Source: XN24 sp047921455
GTDB taxonomy: Bacteria; Pseudomonadota; Gammaproteobacteria; Steroidobacterales; XN24
DNA length: 64,000 nt
Direction: 5' to 3'
Assembly: GCA_047921455.1 (NCBI GenBank)
Contig: JBLRWC010000001.1
Location: 54,724-118,723, forward strand
In this document: positions 51,469-58,771 of the stretch, one piece after another
How the letters are laid out: every line of letters begins with the position of its first letter
How positions within the stretch are numbered: position 1 is the stretch's first letter
The notes under the pieces: generated by a model
Seen by the model: only the letters and a program-made list of their open reading frames with translations
The model's database searches: none
What the model was told of the DNA's origin: nothing
Made by a program: the position numbers and the translations under genes

Positions 51469-52523
51469 GCGAACGTCACGGCGTCGCCGTGCTCGGCAGC
51501 ACCGGCTACGTAGCCGGCGAATTCCTGCGCCTGCTGGCCGGCCACCCGGCGCTGGAACTGGTCGCGGCGTCCTCCGAGAGCCGGGCCGGCCAGCCGGTCG
51601 GTGCCGCGTTCCCGAATCTCGCGCTGGCCTTTGCCGAGCACCGCTTCTGCAACGAGGCCACGCTGGAGGACGCCGTTCGCGCCGGCCGCGTGCGCGCGCT
51701 GTTCTGCGCCGCGCCGCACGGCGCCGCCGCGGCGCGGGTGGACGCGCTGCTGAAGGTGGCCGCTGCAGCCGGCGCACCGTTGACGGTGGTGGACGCTTCC
51801 GCGGATTTCCGTTTTCGCGATGCCGCGGCCTACCAGCGCGTCTACGGCCAGCCGCATCCCTGCCCGGAGCGGCTCGACGAGTTCACCAGCGCGCTGCCCG
51901 AGCACGTCGCGGGTTGCCCGGCGCCGCATGTCGGCCACCCGGGCTGTTTCGTCACCTCGGTGCTGCTCGGCATCGTGCCCTTGCTCAGCGCGGGTCTCGT
52001 GACACCGGAGTTTTTCGTGGCCGCGGTCACCGGCAGCACGGGTGTCGGTCGCAAGCTCGGCGAGACCACGCACCACCCCGAACGACACGGCAACATGTTT
52101 GCCTACCAGCCGCTGGTGCACCGGCACCGCCCGGAAATCGAGCAGCTGGCCGCCGAGGCGGCAGCGCCGTGCACGGTGCATTTCGTGCCGCATTCCGGCG
52201 CCTGGACGCGCGGCATCCACGCAACCATCCACGGGCGCCTCGCCGGCCGGGCGAGCGCCGCCGAACTGCGCGCGGCGCTGGCCGAAGCCTACGCGGGCTC
52301 GCCCTTCGTCGAGGTCATGGATACGCCCCCGCGCATCAAGGATGTCACCGGCTCCAATCGTGCGCGCCTCGCGGTCGCCACGGACGGCGAGGCCTTCGTC
52401 GTCATGGCGGTGATCGACAACCTCGTCAAGGGCGCCGCCGGCGGCGCGCTGCAATGGATGAACCGCTTGCTCGATCTCCCGGAGGATGCCGGGCTCCGCG
52501 TGCCGGGGCCGGCATGGACATGA
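51465..52523 (+). CDS. argC: N-acetyl-gamma-glutamyl-phosphate reductase
   Basis: 352 residues. The dinucleotide loop VLGSTGYVAGEFLRLL is at residues 9-24 and the catalytic cysteine is Cys161 in VGHPGCFVTSVLLG. HFVPHSGAWTRGIHATIHGR and the end VIDNLVKGAAGGALQWMN are family hallmarks. It reduces acylglutamyl phosphate to the semialdehyde with NADPH. Whether the acyl group is acetyl or succinyl is not decided by this sequence. It overlaps the P-loop gene by 4 bp and argD by 10 bp. Confidence 0.94.
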   Translation: MSERHGVAVLGSTGYVAGEFLRLLAGHPALELVAASSESRAGQPVGAAFPNLALAFAEHRFCNEATLEDAVRAGRVRALFCAAPHGAAAARVDALLKVAAAAGAPLTVVDASADFRFRDAAAYQRVYGQPHPCPERLDEFTSALPEHVAGCPAPHVGHPGCFVTSVLLGIVPLLSAGLVTPEFFVAAVTGSTGVGRKLGETTHHPERHGNMFAYQPLVHRHRPEIEQLAAEAAAPCTVHFVPHSGAWTRGIHATIHGRLAGRASAAELRAALAEAYAGSPFVEVMDTPPRIKDVTGSNRARLAVATDGEAFVVMAVIDNLVKGAAGGALQWMNRLLDLPEDAGLRVPGPAWT

Positions 52524-53698
52524 ATCCCGCCCGGCACCCGGACACCGCTTCGAGCGCACCCGACGAACTCGCCTGGACGCTGCCCGTCTACGCCCAGCTG
52601 AACCTGCACCCGGTCAGCGGCACGGGCGCCTGGCTGGTCATGGCGGACGGCCGACGCATCCTCGACCTGTACGGCGGCCACGCGGTCGCAGCGCTCGGTT
52701 ACGGACACCCGCGCCTGGTCGCGGCGCTGCACGCGCAGGCCCAGGCACTGACCTTCCAGAGCAACCTGTTGCCGCTGGAACTCAGGGCCCGGGCCTGTGC
52801 GGCGCTGGCGCGCTTCGCACCGCCGGGACTGGACCGCGTGTTCCTCGTCAACAGCGGCGCCGAGGCGAACGAGAATGCCCTCAAGCTGGCGTTCGCCACG
52901 CCGGGCCGCCGCCGCGTGGTCGCGGTCGAAGGCGCGTTCCATGGTCGCACTGCCGCTGCCGCCGCAGTCACCTGGGGCAGCGAAAAATGGTACGGCTTCC
53001 CGCAGCGGCCCTTCGAGGTCAGCTTCGTCTCGCCCCGTGACCCGGCCGCGCTCGCACACCAGGTCGGCGCCGAGACCGCCGCGCTGATCGTCGAGCCCGT
53101 GCAGGGTGTGGCGGGCGCCGTGGACATGCCGGCCGAATTTTTGGCCGCCGCCCGCCAGGCGACGCGTGACGCGGGCGCGCTGCTGATTTTCGACGAAGTC
53201 CAGTGCGGCATGGGCCGGACCGGGCGGCCCTTCGGCGCCGATTACTACGGCATCACGCCCGACATCATCACGACCGCCAAGGGCCTGGCCGGCGGGTTTC
53301 CCGCCGGCGCCCTGCTGACCACCCACGAAATCGCGGCCGGCCTGAAGATCGGCGAGTTGGGTACCACCTTCGGCGGCGGGCCGATGGCCTGCGCCGCCAT
53401 CGACACCGTGCTGGCGGTCATTCGCGACGAAGGCTTGCTCGATAATGTCCGCACCCTGTCGGACCGGATTCGTGCGGCCTGCGTGGTGGGCCCGGTCACG
53501 GCCATCCAGGGCGCCGGCTTCCTGCTCGGCCTGGTGTGCAGCCGGCCGGCGAAGGAAATCCAGGCGGAACTGCTCGAACACGATATTCTCGCCGGCACCA
53601 GCGCCGACCCCCACGTGCTGCGCCTGCTGCCACCGTTTATTCTTGAACCCGAACACGTCGACCGCCTCGCGGCGGCGCTTGCGGAGATTGCACCATGA
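52514..53698 (+). CDS. argD: N-acyl-ornithine aminotransferase
   Basis: 394 residues from ATG 52514, inside the end of argC; a second ATG follows two codons later. The PLP lysine is Lys256 in IITTAKGLAGG. FLVNSGAEANENALKLAF, FDEVQCGMGRTG and the C-terminal GTSADPHVLRLLPPFIL identify the class III acetylornithine aminotransferase. It transfers an amino group from glutamate to the acylated semialdehyde. It overlaps argF' by 4 bp. Confidence 0.94.
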   Translation: MDMNPARHPDTASSAPDELAWTLPVYAQLNLHPVSGTGAWLVMADGRRILDLYGGHAVAALGYGHPRLVAALHAQAQALTFQSNLLPLELRARACAALARFAPPGLDRVFLVNSGAEANENALKLAFATPGRRRVVAVEGAFHGRTAAAAAVTWGSEKWYGFPQRPFEVSFVSPRDPAALAHQVGAETAALIVEPVQGVAGAVDMPAEFLAAARQATRDAGALLIFDEVQCGMGRTGRPFGADYYGITPDIITTAKGLAGGFPAGALLTTHEIAAGLKIGELGTTFGGGPMACAAIDTVLAVIRDEGLLDNVRTLSDRIRAACVVGPVTAIQGAGFLLGLVCSRPAKEIQAELLEHDILAGTSADPHVLRLLPPFILEPEHVDRLAAALAEIAP

Positions 53699-54705
53699 AA
53701 CGCTTCATCGACCTCGCCGAAAACACGCCCGAGGCAATCGCCGAGCTGCTCGAGCTGGCGGCGCGCCTGGATCGCCACCCGGAACCGCAGGCCCTGGCCG
53801 GCAAGGTCCTCGGCATGCTGTTCTTCAATCCCTCGCTGCGCACCGTAGCCTCGTTCCAGGCCGCGATGGGCCGCCTCGGCGGCACCTCGTTCGTCATCAC
53901 CCCGGGCACCGGCACGTGGAAGCTGGAGGCGCGCAACGGCATCGTCATGGACGGCGAGGCAGCGGAACATATCCGCGAAGCGGTGCCGGTGCTGGCCAGC
54001 TATGCCGACGTGCTCGGCATTCGCGCCTTCGCCGGCGGCATCAACCTCGAGGCCGACCTCGAGGAGCGCAAGTTCATGGAAATGGCCGACATCTGCCCGG
54101 CACCGCTGGTGAACCTGGAGTCGGCCGTGAACCACCCCTGCCAGGCCCTCGCCGACTGGAAGACCATGGACGACCTCGGCGTGCCGGCCAATGGCGGACG
54201 CTTCGTGTTGTCCTGGGCGAATCACCCCAATCCGCTGCCCCTGGCCGTGCCCTCGGCGGCGGTGCACATGGCCGCCATGCGCGGCATGGACGTGACGGTG
54301 CTGCGGCCGGACGCCTACGCGCTGCCGGAGCCGATCATGCAGCGCGCCCGCGACGCCGCGGCGGCGGCGGGCGGTTCGCTGCGTGAAACTGACGACCGCG
54401 AGGAAGCCATGCAGGGCGCCCACGTGGTGTATGCCAAGAGCTGGGCCTCCACCCGGCACTACGGCCAGCCCGCCGAAGATCTCAAGCTGCGCCGCACGCT
54501 GGAACACTGGATGGTGAGCGAATCCTGGTTCGCCAATGCGGCGGCCGAGGCGATCTTCATGCATTGCCTGCCGGTGCGGCGCAATGTCGTGGTGGCGGAC
54601 GAAGTGCTGGACGGGCCGCGCAGCCGCGTGCTGCCGCAGGCCCGCAACCGGATGACGGTCCAGCAGGCGATTCTGCATCGCCTGCTGGTGGGAGCCGGCC
54701 AGTGA
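53695..54705 (+). CDS. argF': N-acyl-L-ornithine carbamoyltransferase (acetyl or succinyl type)
   Basis: 336 residues, like the AOTCase/SOTCase group rather than ornithine carbamoyltransferase. The carbamoyl-phosphate loop reads FFNPSLRTVASF (43-54), so the usual SxRTR has Val51 in place of the second arginine. HPCQALADW, HCLPVRRNV and AKSWAST agree with AOTCases. At the position of Glu92 of the Xanthomonas enzyme, which selects acetylornithine, this protein has Ala90 (DGEAAEH). Published replacements of that Glu by small residues switch specificity towards succinylornithine, so the acyl group is uncertain. It overlaps argD by 4 bp. Confidence 0.9.
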   Translation: MKRFIDLAENTPEAIAELLELAARLDRHPEPQALAGKVLGMLFFNPSLRTVASFQAAMGRLGGTSFVITPGTGTWKLEARNGIVMDGEAAEHIREAVPVLASYADVLGIRAFAGGINLEADLEERKFMEMADICPAPLVNLESAVNHPCQALADWKTMDDLGVPANGGRFVLSWANHPNPLPLAVPSAAVHMAAMRGMDVTVLRPDAYALPEPIMQRARDAAAAAGGSLRETDDREEAMQGAHVVYAKSWASTRHYGQPAEDLKLRRTLEHWMVSESWFANAAAEAIFMHCLPVRRNVVVADEVLDGPRSRVLPQARNRMTVQQAILHRLLVGAGQ

Positions 54706-55658
54706 GCCCGATGATGAGCGCGCGCGGCGAACGCGCCATCGCCGTGACCGCCCTGAAGGCGGCCGTGCCCTATATCCGGATGTTCAAACGCAAGGTGTTC
54801 GTCATCAAGGCGGGCGGCGCGGTATTCGGCGACGAGGAGAGCACGCGCGCGCTGGTGGAACAGCTCGGCATCCTCCACGAGGTCGGCATTCACGTCGTGC
54901 TGGTGCATGGCGGCGGGCCGCAGTCCACCGAGCTGGCGACGGCGCTGGACGTCCCTTCGCAATTCGTCGAGGGCCGGCGCGTCACCGACGAACGCTCGCT
55001 GCAGGTTGCCACCATGGTGCTCAACGGCATCATCAACACCCGGGTCCTCGCCATCTGCCGCGACATCGGCCTGCCCGGCATCGGCATGAGCGGCGTGGAT
55101 GCAGGCCTGATCCAGGCCCATCGCCGGCCGCCCGTGGCGCACGCCGGCGCGGACGGCGGCACCGTGGACTACGGCTTCGTCGGCGATATCGACGGCGTGG
55201 ACAGCGGGGTGTTGCGGCGCCAGCTGGACGCCGGTTTCCTGCCGATCATCAGCCCCCTGTCGGCCGACCAGGACGGTGTGCTGCTGAATATCAACGCCGA
55301 CACCGTGGCCGCCGCGATCGCCGTAGCGCTGAAGGCCGAAAAGCTGATCCTCGTGACCGGCGCGCCGGGCATTCTCGAGGACGCCGGGGATCCCGGTTCG
55401 CTCGTGTCCTACCTCGACCTGGCCGACCTGGAACGGATGCGCGCCGAGGGCCGTCTCGACGCCGGCATGAAGCCGAAGGCCGACGCCATCAAGTTTGCCG
55501 TGCGCGGCGGCGTGCCGCGGGTGCACGTCATTTCCTACCAAGTGCCGGACAGCCTGCTGCTGGAAGTCTTCACCAACGAGGGCACCGGCACGCTGGTGGT
55601 GAACGACACGCAAACCCTCACGCCCGAAGAACAAGCCGCCGCGGAGGAAGACGCCTGA
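54702..55658 (+). CDS. argB: N-acetylglutamate kinase
   Basis: 318 residues from GTG 54702 (GGGAG seven bases upstream; ATG codons at 54711 and 54714 are alternatives). The N-terminal helix ...LKAAVPYIRMFKRKVFVIKAGGAVF (arginine-sensing kinked helix plus the ATP loop) indicates the arginine-inhibited hexameric type. LVHGGGPQST and the C-terminal GMKPKADAIKFAVRGGVPRVHVI are hallmarks. It phosphorylates acylglutamate. Unlike Xanthomonas ArgB it has no fused acetyltransferase domain. Confidence 0.93.
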   Translation: MSPMMSARGERAIAVTALKAAVPYIRMFKRKVFVIKAGGAVFGDEESTRALVEQLGILHEVGIHVVLVHGGGPQSTELATALDVPSQFVEGRRVTDERSLQVATMVLNGIINTRVLAICRDIGLPGIGMSGVDAGLIQAHRRPPVAHAGADGGTVDYGFVGDIDGVDSGVLRRQLDAGFLPIISPLSADQDGVLLNINADTVAAAIAVALKAEKLILVTGAPGILEDAGDPGSLVSYLDLADLERMRAEGRLDAGMKPKADAIKFAVRGGVPRVHVISYQVPDSLLLEVFTNEGTGTLVVNDTQTLTPEEQAAAEEDA

Positions 55659-56872
55659 TGAGCCGCATGTGGGACAAGGGCGAGCCGCTCGACAGCCAGG
55701 TACTGGCCTACACGGCCGGTGAGGATCACGAGCTCGACAACCGACTGGTGCCATACGACGTGCGCGCATCCATCGCCCATGCGCGCATGTTGCAGGCCAA
55801 CGGACTGTTGTCGGCGGAACATTGTGCGGCGATCGCTGCTGGCCTGGAAGAACTGGCCGCGTCGCACGCTCGCGGCGAGTGGCGCATCGGCCTCGAAGAA
55901 GAGGATGTCCACAACGCGCTCGAGCACCGGCTGTCGCTGGTCTCGCCGGACGCCGCGGCACGCTTGCACCTGGGGCGCTCGCGTAACGACCAGGTGCTCG
56001 CCGCGCTGCGCTTGTACCTGAAGGATGCAGCCCAGTTGCTGCACGACGGCGCCATGCAGGTCGCCGCCGAACTCGACGCGCTGGTGGAACGGGAAGCGGA
56101 CACCGCCCTGCCCGGCTATACCCACCTGCAACCGGCCATGCCCAGTTCCGTGCGCCTGTGGGCCGAGGGCTTCGCCAGCGAATTGCGCGACGACGCCGAG
56201 GGCCTGCTCGCAGCACGCCGCCGCGCCGATCGCAACCCGCTGGGTTCCGCGGCCGGCTACGGCGCCCCCGGCCTGCCGCTGGACCGCGAGCACACCCGCA
56301 AGTCGCTCGACTTCGCTACCGTCCACCAGCCGGTCACCGCGGTACAGTTGTCGCGCGGCAAAGCCGAAGCGCAGCTGGTCTTCGAGATCCACCTGCTGAT
56401 GCAGGATCTCGGCCGCCTCGCCGCCGATTTGATCCTGTTCTGCAGCCAGGAATTCAGCTACGTCTCGTTGCCGAACTCGATGACCACCGGCTCGTCCATC
56501 ATGCCGCAGAAGCGCAATCCCGACGTGTTCGAACTGGTGCGCGGTCGCGCCGCCACGACGCTCGGCTGCCTGTCGGAAACGCTGGCCGTACCGGCCAGGC
56601 TGACCTCCGGTTATCATCGTGACCTGCAGCTGCTGAAGGCGCCGCTGTTCCGCGCGATCGACCTGGCCGAGGCGACGCTCGGGATCATGAGCCACGCGCT
56701 GCCGGAGGTGAACTTCATGCCCGATAACATCCGCATGGAACAACAGCTGTACGCCACCGAGGACGCCTACCGGCTGGTCACGGAGGAAGGGATGTCGTTC
56801 CGGGACGCTTACCGGCGCGTCGGCGAGAAAATTCGCCGGCTGCGCGACAAGACCCGCACCAAGGACAACTGA
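55658..56872 (+). CDS. argH: Argininosuccinate lyase (short form)
   Basis: 404 residues; the family usually has 440-470. The active-site loop GSSIMPQKRNPDVFELVRGRA is intact, as are LGRSRNDQVLAALRLYLKDA and GYTHLQPAMPSSVRLW. The C-terminal domain after AEATLGIMSHALPEVNFMPDNIRM is shortened, ending GEKIRRLRDKTRTKDN. It cleaves argininosuccinate to arginine and fumarate, the last step. TGATG couples its start to the argB stop. Confidence 0.93.
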   Translation: MSRMWDKGEPLDSQVLAYTAGEDHELDNRLVPYDVRASIAHARMLQANGLLSAEHCAAIAAGLEELAASHARGEWRIGLEEEDVHNALEHRLSLVSPDAAARLHLGRSRNDQVLAALRLYLKDAAQLLHDGAMQVAAELDALVEREADTALPGYTHLQPAMPSSVRLWAEGFASELRDDAEGLLAARRRADRNPLGSAAGYGAPGLPLDREHTRKSLDFATVHQPVTAVQLSRGKAEAQLVFEIHLLMQDLGRLAADLILFCSQEFSYVSLPNSMTTGSSIMPQKRNPDVFELVRGRAATTLGCLSETLAVPARLTSGYHRDLQLLKAPLFRAIDLAEATLGIMSHALPEVNFMPDNIRMEQQLYATEDAYRLVTEEGMSFRDAYRRVGEKIRRLRDKTRTKDN

Positions 56873-57303
56873 TGAGCATCTGGCGCCAACGGCCGACCGT
56901 GGACGAACTCAACAAGCTTTCGCGCAACACCCTGCTCGAGCAGATCGATATCGTCTTCACAGCAGTCGGTGACGATTACCTGGTGGCCACCATGCCGGTG
57001 GACCAGCGCACTCACCAGCCCTTTGGCCTGCTGCATGGCGGCGCGACCGCGGCGCTGGCGGAATCGCTCGGCAGTTCGGCCGCCAATTACTGCCTGGACA
57101 TCGCGAACGAGTACGCGGTCGGCCTGGAAATCAATGCCAATCACCTGCGCTCCGTACGCACTGGCCGGGTGACGGGCATCACGCGGCCCGTGCATGTCGG
57201 CCGGCGCACCCAGGTCTGGGAGACGCGCGTCGAGGACGACGCCGGCAAGCTCGTGTGCGTGTCGCGCCTGACCATGGCCGTGGTGCCGCGGGCGTCGTCG
57301 TGA
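56872..57303 (+). CDS. Hotdog-fold acyl-CoA thioesterase (PaaI/MenI-like)
   Basis: 143 residues. The active-site region reads QPFGLLHGGATAALAESLGSSAANYC with the HGG and the catalytic-type glutamate, followed by VGLEINANHLRSVRTGRVTGITRPVHVGRRTQVWETRVED, a standard 4-hydroxybenzoyl-CoA thioesterase pattern. E. coli YbdB/MenI are the nearest plan. It overlaps argH by 1 bp (TGATG) and lptM by 4 bp, so it is part of the same transcript. Its substrate, and whether it has any part in acyl-group handling for the arginine route, is unknown. Confidence 0.88.
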   Translation: MSIWRQRPTVDELNKLSRNTLLEQIDIVFTAVGDDYLVATMPVDQRTHQPFGLLHGGATAALAESLGSSAANYCLDIANEYAVGLEINANHLRSVRTGRVTGITRPVHVGRRTQVWETRVEDDAGKLVCVSRLTMAVVPRASS

Positions 57304-57512
57304 GACGAGCGGCGTGCCTGTGGCCCGTGGCCCTGTTGCTGCTCGGCGGCTGCGGCATGTACGGCTCGCTGTATCTCGAGGAAGAAGACGCGCCACCGCC
57401 GCTGCCGGAGATCACCGAAGTCGAACCGATCGCTGCGGACGATGACGCCGTCGAGGGCGACGCCAAGAGGCCGCCTCGCGACGACGAGGACGACCCGGCA
57501 GGGGAGCCGTGA
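57300..57512 (+). CDS. lptM: LptM-like small lipoprotein
   Basis: 70 residues from GTG 57300. The signal MRRAACLWPVALLLLGGC ends in a lipobox (LGGC, Cys18), followed by GMYGSLYLEE, recalling the CGQKGPLYLP start of LptM (YifL), and a very acidic Pro/Asp-rich tail. LptM binds the LptD/E translocon in E. coli. The position directly upstream of lysA is the usual one for lptM in gammaproteobacteria. The start and stop both overlap neighbours by 4 bp. Confidence 0.75.
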   Translation: MRRAACLWPVALLLLGGCGMYGSLYLEEEDAPPPLPEITEVEPIAADDDAVEGDAKRPPRDDEDDPAGEP

Positions 57513-58771
57513 ATCCGGCCTTCGCCTACCGCGACGGCCAACTGTATGCCGAAGCGGTGCCGCTCGAAGAGATCGCAGCCCGTTTCGGCACGCCCTGCTA
57601 CGTCTATTCCCGCGGCGCGCTCGAGGCGCGCTACGACGCCTACGTCGCGGCCTTCGCAGGGCGGCGCACACGCGTCTGTTATGCGGTCAAGGCCAATGGC
57701 AACCTCGCGGTGCTCGGCGTACTGGCCGCGCGCGGCGCCGGCTTCGACATCGTCTCGGGCGGCGAACTGGCGCGCGTCATTGCGGCCGGCGGCGATCCGC
57801 GCCGGGTGGTGTTCTCCGGCGCCTGCAAGCTGGACGATGAAATGCGCTTTGCGCTGGCGCAGGACATCGCCTGCTTCAACGTCGAATCTGCCCCCGAGCT
57901 GGAGCGCCTGTCCGAGCTGGCGGTGGCGGCTGGCCGCACGGCAAAGGTCGCCATCCGCGTCAACCCGGACGTCGAGGCCGGCGGCCATCGCCATATTTCC
58001 ACCGGCAAGCGCGAACACAAGTTCGGCATCGCGCTGGAAGATGCGGGCCCGCTCATCGCGCGCGCCCAGGCGCTGCCGGGCATGCGCCTCGACGGCGTCG
58101 CCTGCCACATTGGCTCGCAGATGATGGCGCTTGGCCCGCTGGCGAGTGCGCTGGAGCAACTGGCGCAGTTCGTGCGCAACCTGCAGGCGAACGGCGTGCC
58201 GCTCACACACGTGGACGCCGGCGGTGGACTGGGCATCGATCATGCGGGACAGACTGCGCCGACGCCGGTCGACTATGCGGCGGTCGTGATCGCGGCACTG
58301 GGCGACCTTGACCTCGACATCGTGCTCGAGCCGGGACGTTCCATCGCCGGACCGGCCGGCCTGCTGCTGACCCGTACTGCTTATCTCAAGCAGGGCCATG
58401 GTCGGAAATTCGCGCTGGTGGACGCCGCCATGAACGACCTGCTGCGCCCGGCGCTGTACGAGGCCTGGCACGACATCCTGCCGCTGCGCGCCGGCGGCGC
58501 GCCCGACCCCGAACCGATCGACGTCGTCGGACCGGTGTGCGAAACCGGCGACTTTCTCGGCCGCGACCGCCGCCTCGCGGTGCAGGCGGGCGAACTGCTG
58601 GCCGTGGCTGACGGCGGCGCCTATGGTTTCGTCATGAGCTCGAATTACAACGCCCGGCCGCGCGCCTGCGAAGTGATGGTGGCCGGCGCCGAGGCGCGGC
58701 TGGTGCGCCGGCGCGAGACGGTCGAGGAATTGTGGCGCGGCGAAGCGCTGTTCGAGGAGACGCCCGCATGA
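57509..58771 (+). CDS. lysA: Diaminopimelate decarboxylase
   Basis: 420 residues from GTG 57509. Fold type III PLP enzyme: the PLP lysine is in VCYAVKANGNLAVL; FSGACKLDDEMRFAL, HIGSQM, DAGGGLGIDH and EPGRSIAGPAGLLLTRT follow. The catalytic cysteine context is GPVCETGDFLG, and the C-terminal ADGGAYGFVMSSNYNARPR closes the site. It makes lysine from meso-diaminopimelate. Both ends overlap neighbouring genes by 4 bp. Confidence 0.95.
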   Translation: MNPAFAYRDGQLYAEAVPLEEIAARFGTPCYVYSRGALEARYDAYVAAFAGRRTRVCYAVKANGNLAVLGVLAARGAGFDIVSGGELARVIAAGGDPRRVVFSGACKLDDEMRFALAQDIACFNVESAPELERLSELAVAAGRTAKVAIRVNPDVEAGGHRHISTGKREHKFGIALEDAGPLIARAQALPGMRLDGVACHIGSQMMALGPLASALEQLAQFVRNLQANGVPLTHVDAGGGLGIDHAGQTAPTPVDYAAVVIAALGDLDLDIVLEPGRSIAGPAGLLLTRTAYLKQGHGRKFALVDAAMNDLLRPALYEAWHDILPLRAGGAPDPEPIDVVGPVCETGDFLGRDRRLAVQAGELLAVADGGAYGFVMSSNYNARPRACEVMVAGAEARLVRRRETVEELWRGEALFEETPA

